A DNA stretch of 36,569 nt from a virus, in IMG/VR virus record IMGVR_UViG_3300037452_000037, positions 1 to 36,569 of that record; one strand, 5' to 3'. How positions within the stretch are numbered: position 1 is the stretch's first letter; the number at the start of each line of letters is the position of its first letter. The notes beneath the pieces are model-generated. The model made no database searches. It was not told the DNA's origin and saw only the letters and a program-made list of their open reading frames with translations. Of this stretch, positions 1 to 7,149 are shown in pieces. A program made the translations under genes and the position numbers.

Positions 1-52
1 TTCTATGCATTTCATTAGGTATATCAATACTAAGTCGTGTGTATTTTTCCAT
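1..52 (-). CDS. 5' fragment of the RHH DNA-binding protein (duplicate of the right end)
   Basis: The minus strand begins at the ATG complementary to 50-52, with an AAGGA ribosome site just upstream, and encodes the first 17 residues (MEKYTRLSIDIPNEMHR) of the ribbon-helix-helix protein found whole at 36292-36474. It runs off the window edge. It is the same gene seen again through the terminal overlap, not a second copy. Confidence 0.85.
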   Translation of the reverse strand, partial: MEKYTRLSIDIPNEMHR

Positions 53-101
53 ATTATTCCTTATAGTTAACTTAAACCACAAATTGATATTACTACATAT
101 G

Positions 102-146
102 TTAATAAAAGTAAATGTTGATTTTAGAATTTGTTCATGTTATATT
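102..146 (+). promoter_or_regulatory. Putative sigma70 promoter(s) of the rightward early operon
   Basis: Two overlapping promoter candidates lie between the divergent genes. One has TTAATA (102-107), a 17-base spacer and TAGAAT (125-130). In the right-end copy the same -10 box reads TATAAT because of the single mismatch between the terminal repeats. The second has TTGATT (118-123), a 17-base spacer and TATATT (141-146). Both would drive the operon starting at 182. The region also holds the palindrome ACATATGT (95-102), a possible operator for the adjacent RHH protein. This is inferred from consensus matches only. Confidence 0.5.
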
Positions 147-181
147 AAGATTAGTTAAATGAATAAACAATAAGGGAATAA

Positions 182-463
182 ATGAAAATTAAATTTTACA
201 CAAGACATTCTTCAAAACAAACCAAATCACTTAATATACATCCTGCTATTTTTGAAATGATTTGGCACTTACAAGAAACTTTATCCAAAGATGCTTATCA
301 AAAATGGACTGGATCAGAAGTTGTAGAAATGGCAGTACATAAATTAGCCATGCAAGTTTATGGAGATGAGAATAAATATATAGCTGCTCATTTTAAGCCT
401 GGTTCTCACTTATTAACCCGTGATAAGTTTGATGACTTCATGTCTACCTTAAATAAAAATTAA
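182..463 (+). CDS. Hypothetical protein, first gene of the rightward operon
   Basis: 93 residues starting at an ATG with AAGGGAATAA just upstream. I do not recognise the family. The middle (about residues 20-60) reads as mixed helix with a conserved-looking IHPAIFEMIWHLQ segment; there is no membrane segment or cysteine motif. It is first in a tight operon (9-base gap to the next gene) directly behind the putative early promoter. That position suits an early host-takeover or regulatory role, but nothing in the sequence shows one. Confidence 0.8.
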   Translation: MKIKFYTRHSSKQTKSLNIHPAIFEMIWHLQETLSKDAYQKWTGSEVVEMAVHKLAMQVYGDENKYIAAHFKPGSHLLTRDKFDDFMSTLNKN

Positions 464-472
464 AGGAAATAA

Positions 473-847
473 ATGAATTATACAAAAGAACAAATAGAAG
501 CATTAATAAGTGATGGTTTAACGGCTAAATGTAAATCATTATTAATATTAGATCATTTAATGAGATTAGTGGCAGTAGGCATCCCAGATAATAAAGAATA
601 TGGAAACTTTAAACATATCTTTTTTGAAGCTGGCTGCAAATTTGGTTATGCAGTTTATAACGATTTGGGTAAAAATGGAAGAAAAAATCTTCTAAAAGCT
701 CTTGAAGATAATGAAGAATTAAATCTTATAAAACATATCTTTGATAACATAGAAAAATTCAAAGATGATCCAACTAGTCTAATAAATTGCAAGATCGATC
801 ATGGTGCTGATTTATTAAAGGAAATATCCGATGAATACAAAGCATAA
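473..847 (+). CDS. Hypothetical protein, mostly helical
   Basis: 124 residues with an excellent start (AAAGGAAATAA-ATG). It is predicted largely alpha-helical, with an acidic and lysine-rich second half (about 60-110) and no recognisable catalytic motif. Its 3' end overlaps the zinc-ribbon gene at 831 by 17 bases, so the two are translationally linked. Function unknown. Confidence 0.8.
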   Translation: MNYTKEQIEALISDGLTAKCKSLLILDHLMRLVAVGIPDNKEYGNFKHIFFEAGCKFGYAVYNDLGKNGRKNLLKALEDNEELNLIKHIFDNIEKFKDDPTSLINCKIDHGADLLKEISDEYKA

Positions 848-983
848 AGCAGATTTCAAATGTGCTGATTGTAAAACTGAAACCCAAGTATATGTAAATA
901 GATGTTATCCCTGTAAGGTGAAATGGTATGACTCTATGGAAGACTATATACCTTTTGATAAAGATGAAGAAATATATGAATAG
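831..983 (+). CDS. Small zinc-ribbon protein (50 aa)
   Basis: A 50-residue gene starting at the ATG at 831, preceded by AAAGGAAAT, and overlapping both neighbours. It carries CxxC at residues 11-14 and a second CxxC at 25-28, a classic four-cysteine zinc knuckle, followed by an acidic tail. Such small phage zinc ribbons often bind nucleic acid or host polymerase, but the role here is unknown. Confidence 0.7.
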   Translation: MNTKHKADFKCADCKTETQVYVNRCYPCKVKWYDSMEDYIPFDKDEEIYE

Positions 984-1146
984 TTTTATAATAGCTTTCC
1001 TTAAAACTGTTGGATTATTAATCGTTGGATTTGGCTTAATGGGGTTTATAGCAATCATAGTCCTACTATGTTATATAGCTTCTAAGTTTGGTGAGATTCT
1101 AGTTAAAAAGATTGATAGATATTTTGAAGAAAGAGAAAAAAGATGA
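976..1146 (+). CDS. Small single-pass membrane protein
   Basis: 56 residues from the ATG at 976 (overlapping the stop of the previous gene). In-frame ATGs at 964 and 928 could extend it by 4 or 16 residues. A long hydrophobic stretch (about residues 5-38, FLKTVGLLIVGFGLMG then IAIIVLLCYIAS) is followed by a charged tail rich in K, R and E. It overlaps the SPFH gene by 4 bases, so the two are probably co-translated, and it could be a membrane partner of that protein. Start choice is uncertain. Confidence 0.65.
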   Translation: MNSFIIAFLKTVGLLIVGFGLMGFIAIIVLLCYIASKFGEILVKKIDRYFEEREKR

Positions 1147-1922
1147 ATGAAAAAACTTTAATTAAATATGTAATTAGTGCAATTAGCTTTATTATTATTT
1201 TGGCGTTTTTATATTTTAATTTACCTTTTTATATAGTTAATCCCGGTTATACTGCATTACAATTACGCCTTGGAAATATAATAAATGCTAGACGTGAAGG
1301 TGGAATGTACTTCAAGATGCCGATTATTGATACTATTGTAGAAATGCCCAATGGCATAATTAAGGCTGCTATTGAGACAGATGCCTTATCAAAAGATTTA
1401 CAGCAAATCTCAATAGGAATTGATGTAAATTATCGCTATGTAAATGAAACTGAATTATATAAGGCAACTCGTGGAACTCCTGAATCTATTATCTTGGTTC
1501 CTTTTTGTCATGAAAGCATAAAAGCTGTGATATCTCAGTACACTGCTGAACAACTAATTCATAATAGACATGAAGCTAAAGATAAAATCTATGTGGACCT
1601 TAAAGAAAGATTAAAGCCTCATTATATAGAATTCATTGAGGTTAACTTTTCACATGCAGACTTCTCACATGCTTTTATAAAGGCAGTAGAAGATAAGCAG
1701 ATTGCTACTCAAGAATCTATGATGGCTAAGAATCTAACTGAAAAGATCAAAGAAAAAGCCCTACAGACTAAACTTATTGCTGATGCTGAGGCATATGCTC
1801 AACAAGTCAAAAAACAATCAGCTACAAAGGAATTAGCTCAATTAAAGGCTATAGAAAAATGGGACGGAGTATTACCTAAATATGTTACCGGATCAATTCC
1901 CTTTATAAGTCTACAGGATTAA
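1143..1922 (+). CDS. SPFH/prohibitin-like (Band 7) membrane protein
   Basis: 259 residues. One N-terminal membrane anchor (about 8-29) is followed by a beta-rich SPFH domain (about 30-190). Segments resembling HflC/prohibitin include NPGYTALQLRLGNI, then ISIGIDVNYRYV and a helix with QYTAEQLIHNR, then a C-terminal helical stalk (about 190-240) rich in A, K, E and Q. In bacteria, HflK/HflC form membrane cages around the FtsH protease and modulate its access to substrates, including lambda CII; prohibitins behave similarly. A phage copy may act on host membrane proteolysis or envelope organisation, but this is inference. It starts in a 4-base overlap with the upstream membrane protein. Confidence 0.82.
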   Translation: MNEKTLIKYVISAISFIIILAFLYFNLPFYIVNPGYTALQLRLGNIINARREGGMYFKMPIIDTIVEMPNGIIKAAIETDALSKDLQQISIGIDVNYRYVNETELYKATRGTPESIILVPFCHESIKAVISQYTAEQLIHNRHEAKDKIYVDLKERLKPHYIEFIEVNFSHADFSHAFIKAVEDKQIATQESMMAKNLTEKIKEKALQTKLIADAEAYAQQVKKQSATKELAQLKAIEKWDGVLPKYVTGSIPFISLQD

Positions 1923-1923
1923 T

Positions 1924-2070
1924 ATGCGTGGAGATAATTTGTTTCCTTTTCAACGCACCATTTTATATATATTAGTTGTGATGTGTATGGTAGATTCTTT
2001 ATTTTTTCAGAATTTTACACCTTTTCAAAGATGGACATTAATATTCCTTTGTTGGAATACAATTAAATAA
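1924..2070 (+). CDS. Small hydrophobic protein (48 aa)
   Basis: 48 residues starting one base after the SPFH stop codon, with AGGATTA as ribosome site. Two hydrophobic stretches (about residues 13-29 and 38-45) suggest one or two membrane segments. No family recognised. Being tucked between two membrane-protein genes suggests a shared membrane role. Confidence 0.6.
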   Translation: MRGDNLFPFQRTILYILVVMCMVDSLFFQNFTPFQRWTLIFLCWNTIK

Positions 2071-2081
2071 TTAGGAACAAT

Positions 2082-2357
2082 ATGGAATTAAAAGACTTTG
2101 TAATATTTGTATTAATAGCCGTGGGGGTTCATTGGTTAATGAGGTGGTTATTTTTGGATGCCTCTTTTATAGCTGCTTTATTGGCTGCCTGCGGTACAAT
2201 AGTTGCTGCTTCATTATATGTGGCCTATAGTAACAATAAATTATTAGAAGAATTAACGGGACATAGAGACGAAGCAAGAAAGATACTAGTAAGCACAGAG
2301 AGATTAGTTAAGGAACAAAAGGATTTAATTAATGGAAAATCAGACAAACAAGTATAA
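2082..2357 (+). CDS. Two-helix membrane protein with coiled-coil tail (holin-like topology)
   Basis: 91 residues starting after TTAGGAACAAT. Two hydrophobic helices (about 5-24 and 28-48) are followed by a charged coiled-coil tail (about 52-85). The topology fits small holins or spanin/Rz-like proteins, but no endolysin is adjacent, so a lysis role is only one possibility. The 3' end overlaps the ERF gene by 26 bases. Confidence 0.7.
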   Translation: MELKDFVIFVLIAVGVHWLMRWLFLDASFIAALLAACGTIVAASLYVAYSNNKLLEELTGHRDEARKILVSTERLVKEQKDLINGKSDKQV

Positions 2358-2928
2358 CGAATTATTTGCAGCTCTAGCTAAAGCACAGGCTGAATTTGAT
2401 ATTGTTGGAAAAAATAGATCATCTCATTATGGTGGCTATGCAGACTTGGAAGAACTAATAGCTGCTACAAGACCTGCTTTAACAAAATATGGCTTAAGTG
2501 TAAGTAGACGAATTGATATCGTAGATGGCAAACAAATTTACATTGTAACGTTGGGTCATTCATCAGGACAGTTCATTGAGTCTAGAATGTTATTGGTTCC
2601 TGAAAAGGCAACCATGCAAGGCCTCGGAGCCTGCCTGAGCTATTTGGCTCGTTATACTTATAGAGAGCTTTGTGGTGTATCAATTGCACAAGATCCAGAA
2701 GACAATGACGCTGGAAATGCAACTTATTCCCCACCACCTGCACCTAAACCTGTAAGTAAGCCACAAGAGTTCATTACAGCTGAACAACATGAAATGTTAC
2801 AAAATGAGCTTAAGGATAATCCTGATATAGCAAAGATGATTCTGGGTGCTCTTAAGATTAATACTTTTAAAGAGATGCCTAAAGATGTATTTTTAGCTAC
2901 TATAAAAAGAATTAGAGAAATAAAGTAA
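2332..2928 (+). CDS. erf: ERF-family single-strand annealing recombinase
   Basis: 198 residues. The ERF core spans about 1-125: an N-terminal helix (LFAALAKAQAEF), the segment SSHYGGYADLEELIAATRPAL, then GLSVSRR, and the second hallmark GACLSYLARYTYRELCGV followed by the acidic EDND. These match P22 Erf-like proteins, which bind ssDNA as rings and anneal complementary strands, allowing circularisation and recombination of phage DNA. A proline-rich linker (about 133-146) leads to a C-terminal helical domain. It should work with the RusA resolvase at 32971-33474. Confidence 0.88.
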   Translation: MENQTNKYNELFAALAKAQAEFDIVGKNRSSHYGGYADLEELIAATRPALTKYGLSVSRRIDIVDGKQIYIVTLGHSSGQFIESRMLLVPEKATMQGLGACLSYLARYTYRELCGVSIAQDPEDNDAGNATYSPPPAPKPVSKPQEFITAEQHEMLQNELKDNPDIAKMILGALKINTFKEMPKDVFLATIKRIREIK

Positions 2929-2946
2929 TTGAAAGGAAACTTAGTA

Positions 2947-3147
2947 ATGGAAAAGCCTTTTGTAATAACCAGACATTCCAGACCTACAATATTAGACACA
3001 GCTCAAAAAGGAACATTATGTAAAGTATTCGAAGGGTTTGATATTCCTTTTTCCTTTTACATTCAAATTAGCCCTAATGAAGAATTACCTAACTGGGTTA
3101 AATTAGAAGCGAAGACTGAAGAAGAAGCTATAAAAGAATTCATTTAA
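2947..3147 (+). CDS. Hypothetical small protein (66 aa), last gene of the early operon
   Basis: 66 residues from the ATG at 2947, which has AAAGGAAAC upstream; a TTG at 2929 is a less likely start. It looks like a compact alpha/beta domain ending in an acidic helix (KTEEEAIKEF). No known motif. The gene ends 13 bases before a strong stem-loop at 3161, so it is the last gene of the rightward operon. Confidence 0.7.
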   Translation: MEKPFVITRHSRPTILDTAQKGTLCKVFEGFDIPFSFYIQISPNEELPNWVKLEAKTEEEAIKEFI

Positions 3148-3160
3148 CTCTTCTATTACA

Positions 3161-3186
3161 TAGGCGGGAAGTAAAAAACCCGCCTA
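3161..3186. terminator. Stem-loop between convergent operons
   Basis: TAGGCGGG (3161-3168) pairs perfectly with CCCGCCTA (3179-3186) across a 10-base A-rich loop. It sits between the ends of the rightward early operon and the leftward late operon. Neither side has a clean U-tract after the stem, so termination may be partial or factor-dependent. Confidence 0.55.
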
Positions 3187-3214
3187 CTGTTAAAGAAGGA
3201 ATAAATGAGTGAAG

Positions 3215-3361
3215 CTAAATTTGTGCCACTTCTTCTTTAATTACCTCTTCTGCTACTTTTTCTACCAATTGCTTATCTTTATCACTTGGAATAAATCTAG
3301 AAGCTATTGCCACTGCTATTGCAGCTGCAACTATCATTGCCTTGATTCCTAAATCTGACAT
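3215..3361 (-). CDS. Small single-pass membrane protein (48 aa)
   Basis: Starts at the ATG complementary to 3359-3361 behind a strong AGGAGG site. An N-terminal hydrophobic helix (about residues 7-21, KAMIVAAAIAVAIAS) is followed by a charged, partly amphipathic tail. It is the last gene of the leftward structural operon, directly after the two large fibre genes. This is a common place for a holin or other lysis component, but no endolysin is present nearby and the role is unproven. Confidence 0.72.
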   Translation of the reverse strand: MSDLGIKAMIVAAAIAVAIASRFIPSDKDKQLVEKVAEEVIKEEVAQI

Positions 3362-3369
3362 AGTACCTC

Positions 3370-5067
3370 CTAAAATATTCTATAGCCTTGGAAGAATGTT
3401 CTTCCTTGACCACCAACATATCCAGTATTACCACCAGAACCACCTAAGAGAACCTGAAGAGCTACAGTAGTACCAGCTGTTATGAATGTCATCCATGATC
3501 CGCCAAATGCCATTCCTGTTGCTGCTATAATTGCTTGATATAAATTAGGATTAAAACTCATAGGACCAAATGTTCCTGAACCTGCAGAAGGAGCAAATGA
3601 CATAGTACATTCAGTAATTGTATTAGGAACTGCAGTTAAAGTTACCATGGCATTAAACCAATAATAACCTGTGCTAGGAACTGTATAAAGTGATGTTCCT
3701 GTATTAAAATTTGCACCTAAATCAAAAACCGCTGTATCTAATCCAATAGTAACAAATGCACCTAAAGTGAAATAATTAGCAGGACTTGTGGAATTTGTAG
3801 CCATAAATCCAGTCGTTGCAAATGGATTTGGACCTACACCAGCCATAGTTCCAAGTTGACCATTCATATCTTGAACCATGGTTTGAACTCCTCCTCCTGG
3901 AGGGTTAACACCATAAGAACCTTGGACAAATGCTCTGGTCAAGCCAGCTGCTGTAGCTACCCTGAAGGTGTTTGACTCTCCAACTGTACCTGTATTGCCT
4001 GATCCAATGGTCACATTTCCAGATTCATTACCCACGTATGCGCTTCCCGCATTATAACCAAATGCTGAATTATTCGATCCAGTCGTCACTTGCAGAGCTA
4101 AGTCACCAAATGCACTATTCTGGGTCCCCGTCGTCAGACCATTCGAACTGGTGCTTCCACACGAGGTATTTTTTCCGCCTCCTCCGTTACATGCGATCCC
4201 ACAAGCATATCCGATAAAAGTGTTATTATTCGAAGTTTGATTTGCATTGCCCGCCAAGCTGCCCACGTAAGTCGATTGTGCCGCTGTAGTGGTGGCTGTG
4301 CCTGCCTGATATCCTATAAAAGTATTATTTTGAGCTGCGGCAGTTGTAAGACCTAAGGAACCACTTTGTGATCCAAGGAAAGTATTATGGGTTCCATAGT
4401 TATACATAAATCTATCAGTTACAAAGTTATTTGAAGGCCCTAAAGCATACATACCTTGGGTTGCAGTTATATTTGTAACTGGTTGGCCTATAGAACTATT
4501 TAAAACTGTACCAACGGTATTAACGTTAATACCTCTTAATGTAGAAAGATTACTATAAACATTCCCTACAGAAAGAACTCCAGTTCCAGTCACTGTTAAT
4601 TGACCAGCGGCATTTGGTACTTCGACTTGAGCATCATCAGTTAAGTATGATTGTGTTGCCACACCACCACCAACAAGTGACCATGTTAAAGTATTAGTTG
4701 CTGGGTTTCCTGTGACAGTTATACCAACACCATCACCAAGAGTATTAATATTTTGATTAACATCACCTGGAACTGCACCGCCTACATTTCCTGTCAAGGT
4801 AAGCAATGCATTTCCACCACTAAAGTTAATCCATGTAGCATTATTAATTCGTTTATTTTTACTAACTAACATCCATACATCTTCTGCCCTTGGAGCAGTT
4901 GGTGGACTATTAGATAAACTGGCTGTATTCAGCCACAAATCTCCAGTATTAAAGTTTGCAAAATCATTTACAGTAGGAGCTCTATTAAGGGCCACCAGAT
5001 TTGGTGGTTGTGGAGCTTCTACTCCTAAGCTAGCAAGTGAGGGTAAACCCGTTAATCTTGTAGGCAT
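3370..5067 (-). CDS. Tail fibre with YadA-head-like repeats and C1q-like tip
   Basis: 565 residues. The N-terminal part (1-90) has a motif seen in fibre attachment regions (NFNTGDLWLN, then W-containing strands). It is followed by the LTLTGNVGGAVPGDVNQNI module and, at about 225-360, seven or so repeats of the form N-[ST]-x-x-G-x-x-[AS]-G (NTFLGSQSG, NTFIGYQAG, STYVGSLAG, NTFIGYACG, NSAFGYNAG). These resemble the left-handed beta-roll of YadA heads. The last ~135 residues form a C1q/TNF-like jelly roll (VFDLGANFNTG near its start, TFFQGYRIF at the end). It is probably a trimeric receptor-binding fibre, paralogous to the gene at 5092-6432. The repeat segment (about 3960-4320) is visibly richer in G+C than its flanks, suggesting module exchange. 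Confidence 0.85.
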   Translation of the reverse strand: MPTRLTGLPSLASLGVEAPQPPNLVALNRAPTVNDFANFNTGDLWLNTASLSNSPPTAPRAEDVWMLVSKNKRINNATWINFSGGNALLTLTGNVGGAVPGDVNQNINTLGDGVGITVTGNPATNTLTWSLVGGGVATQSYLTDDAQVEVPNAAGQLTVTGTGVLSVGNVYSNLSTLRGINVNTVGTVLNSSIGQPVTNITATQGMYALGPSNNFVTDRFMYNYGTHNTFLGSQSGSLGLTTAAAQNNTFIGYQAGTATTTAAQSTYVGSLAGNANQTSNNNTFIGYACGIACNGGGGKNTSCGSTSSNGLTTGTQNSAFGDLALQVTTGSNNSAFGYNAGSAYVGNESGNVTIGSGNTGTVGESNTFRVATAAGLTRAFVQGSYGVNPPGGGVQTMVQDMNGQLGTMAGVGPNPFATTGFMATNSTSPANYFTLGAFVTIGLDTAVFDLGANFNTGTSLYTVPSTGYYWFNAMVTLTAVPNTITECTMSFAPSAGSGTFGPMSFNPNLYQAIIAATGMAFGGSWMTFITAGTTVALQVLLGGSGGNTGYVGGQGRTFFQGYRIF

Positions 5068-5091
5068 AGCTCTCCTTATTCTTTGTTACTT

Positions 5092-6432
5092 CTATAATCC
5101 AACATAGTAACCACTAAATGTAGTACTTGGATTTGTTGTACCAAATACACCTACAGTTTTAGTAGATCCATTAACTTCAAACTCAACAAAACAAGTATCT
5201 GTAGCTGTCATGTCTATAAATGCTGTACCTTGAATTGTTAAGAATCCTGAACTGGACATTGCAAATGGATTCAATGATTGTTGGAATGTGAAGTTTCTAG
5301 ATGTTGCTGTGAATCTAAAGAAGGATGCATTATGACCAGAGCTTAAGTTTTCCATTGTAATGGAAGTAGTGAACATATATTTACCAGTCTTTGGAGCTGT
5401 AAATACGCCAGTTCCATTGTTATATCCTGATCCATTATTAAATACCACAGTATCAAATATTGGAGAATAGAAGGTTCCATCACCAGTTTTGTTATCAGTA
5501 GTTGATGCACTTTGATATGCCGTGAAACTAGGAAGAACTGCTGTTCCAAGTTGTCCAGCTGAGTCTATAAGAACTGGAATAGCATCATTATTTCCTGTTG
5601 TAATACCTCTAATACCATGAATAAAGGCTTTATTGAGTTGCTGTGTTCCTGCTCCAGTTGAGGCCCCGATACGTAACGTGTTATTATCGGAAGCCACACC
5701 ACCAGAATTCAGTAAAACGTTCGATGACTCGGAGCCGGTGAAATTTGCACCCCCAAAATAACCTATAAATATGTTATAAGAGCCACTAGTGCTATTATTG
5801 GTGCCGGCCTGCATTCCAAATGCACAATTATATTGCCCTGTTATATTTGTAACGCCGGCAGTGTATCCAAAATATGAATTCGCTATCCCTGTGCTATTTA
5901 AACCAGCACCCCAGCCAAAAAAATGTGAGAAATTAGAATTTGTTATTGATTGTCCGGCTAACCCTCCAACAACGGTACAATTTGTAGCCGAAAGTGTGAA
6001 GTTACCTGCTTGTGCACCTTGAGCTCCTACAAATAGATTATTTGTTCCAAAGGTATGAAATACTGGAACACCATTTATATTTATAACACCATGGGTATTA
6101 TTTGATGTTGTAGGTAAGTTTAATTCAGTGAATGCTAGAGTTAGAGTATTAGCTGCACCTGCAAATAAACCACCAGATGTTCCACCTGTTATTGTTATAG
6201 CTGGACCTGATTGGGCTCCTCCAGAATCACCTGTTATTGAAGTAATTCCTCCTCCTGAATCAGAAATAGTTAGAGTGCTTGTACCTGGATTGCCTGTTAC
6301 TGTAATAGAGCCTGTGCCTACTACATTTATATTACCGGCTGTGGGACCAACCGCACCACCACTGTTTCCAGTCAAGGTAAGCACGTTTGAACCACCACCT
6401 CCACCAAGGACAAATGCTGTAATTTGACTCAT
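5092..6432 (-). CDS. Second C1q-tipped tail fibre
   Basis: 446 residues with the same architecture as the neighbour at 3370-5067 but shorter at the N-terminus. It has SNVLTLTGNSGGAVGPTAGN and TVTGNPGTSTLTI modules (about 15-60), then G-repeats at about 125-240 (NLFVGAQGAQAG, CTVVGGLAGQ, SYFGYTAG, CAFGMQAG, IFIGYFGG). The C-terminal C1q-like domain (about 305-446) shows NNGTGVFTAPKTGKYMF and ends TTFSGYYVGL, close to the TFSGxL end of true C1q domains. It is predicted to be a trimeric host-recognition fibre. The repeat block (about 5650-6010) again differs in base composition from its flanks. Confidence 0.85.
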   Translation of the reverse strand: MSQITAFVLGGGGGSNVLTLTGNSGGAVGPTAGNINVVGTGSITVTGNPGTSTLTISDSGGGITSITGDSGGAQSGPAITITGGTSGGLFAGAANTLTLAFTELNLPTTSNNTHGVININGVPVFHTFGTNNLFVGAQGAQAGNFTLSATNCTVVGGLAGQSITNSNFSHFFGWGAGLNSTGIANSYFGYTAGVTNITGQYNCAFGMQAGTNNSTSGSYNIFIGYFGGANFTGSESSNVLLNSGGVASDNNTLRIGASTGAGTQQLNKAFIHGIRGITTGNNDAIPVLIDSAGQLGTAVLPSFTAYQSASTTDNKTGDGTFYSPIFDTVVFNNGSGYNNGTGVFTAPKTGKYMFTTSITMENLSSGHNASFFRFTATSRNFTFQQSLNPFAMSSSGFLTIQGTAFIDMTATDTCFVEFEVNGSTKTVGVFGTTNPSTTFSGYYVGL

Positions 6433-6441
6433 CGTATCTCC

Positions 6442-6792
6442 TTAACCGTTTCTGCCATATGTTACGCCTACATAAACAGAACCACTTGATGGAGCACTTC
6501 CTTGCTTAACATATATCTGTGTTCCTTGTGGATATGCTAAAGCTCCGCCTGTTTCGGTCTTGTTGGCTTCATAATCTAGAATCATTTGACCACCGCTAGG
6601 TAATGTCCATTTACCTGCTGATACTGTTGTATCATCTGAAAAAAACATTTGTTGATCAGTGAAATTTTGTAAAGTTAACATTCTGCATGGATTTGCAAAA
6701 GGTGTACCTACTGCTGCATAAGCACCTGAAATTGATCCAAATGCTAAAGATCTTAACGGCTCAGTTGCGGCCATTACTGCATTATTTGACAT
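6442..6792 (-). CDS. Conserved small phage structural protein
   Basis: 116 residues, probably all-beta. The segment LAFGSISGAYAAVGTPFANP, then LQNFTDQQMFFS, a LPSGGQMILDYEANK stretch and GSVYVGVTYG at the end match a small protein often found among virion genes of podovirus-like phages. It probably forms a compact beta-sandwich attached to the virion. The start has a good AGGAGA site. Exact function unknown; placement between fibre genes supports a virion role. Confidence 0.7.
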   Translation of the reverse strand: MSNNAVMAATEPLRSLAFGSISGAYAAVGTPFANPCRMLTLQNFTDQQMFFSDDTTVSAGKWTLPSGGQMILDYEANKTETGGALAYPQGTQIYVKQGSAPSSGSVYVGVTYGRNG

Positions 6793-6808
6793 ACTACTCT
6801 CCTAAATT

Positions 6809-7075
6809 TTAATTCGCTTGATTTACTACTTCTGCCTGTACTTCGGGCGAAGCTACTGCAGCTTCATCTGCTGGTTTTGGCAACATTTGCTTGGTAGCTT
6901 CTTGAATCATACCACTCAAAGCATATAAAATTTCTGCGCACGAATCATAAGCTACACCCAATGGTGTTCCATCAGGCACAGAAAAGATATATCTCTTGCC
7001 ATTTTTATCTAGCTGAATGTTATATCTTTTGTCTTCTGATTGTGTTTCTTTATGATTAATTATTTGGTCTTCCAC
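6809..7075 (-). CDS. Hypothetical protein between fibre genes
   Basis: 88 residues starting after AAGAAGGAATGACG. The first half has beta character (RYNIQLDKNGKRYIFSVPDGTPLG), followed by a helix (about 42-66) and an A/E/V-rich tail. Similar small proteins accompany fibre genes and could be fibre chaperones or structural parts. No catalytic motif. Confidence 0.65.
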   Translation of the reverse strand: MEDQIINHKETQSEDKRYNIQLDKNGKRYIFSVPDGTPLGVAYDSCAEILYALSGMIQEATKQMLPKPADEAAVASPEVQAEVVNQAN

Positions 7076-7101
7076 GTCATTCCTTCTTCTTTAAATTGGG
7101 G

Positions 7102-7128
7102 GGCTTCCTAGGACCATCCTAAGAAGCC
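7102..7128 (-). promoter_or_regulatory. Strong stem-loop in the late operon
   Basis: GGCTTC-C-TAGGA (7102-7113) and TCCTA-A-GAAGCC (7117-7128) form a 12-pair stem around a three-base loop. On the minus-strand transcript the non-Watson-Crick pair becomes a U-G wobble. It lies in the 74-base gap after the 284-residue fibre gene. No U-tract follows, so it may be a processing or 3'-end-stabilising hairpin or a weak terminator. Confidence 0.5.
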
Positions 7129-7149
7129 TGAACGTTAAATAGGGTCTTT

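Larger units (their letters stand above)
1..147. repeat. Terminal direct repeat, left copy
   Basis: Bases 1-147 match 36423-36569 at every position except 127 (G here, T at 36549). The first 126 bases are identical. This is what the ends of a circular or circularly permuted phage genome look like after linear assembly; a short real terminal repeat is also possible. The repeat covers the 5' end of the RHH gene (bases 1-52, minus strand) and the divergent promoter region. Confidence 0.93.

Noticed and set aside
774-1058. Minus-strand open frame across the early operon
   Set aside because: It is antisense to the small zinc-ribbon and membrane genes, with no ribosome site.
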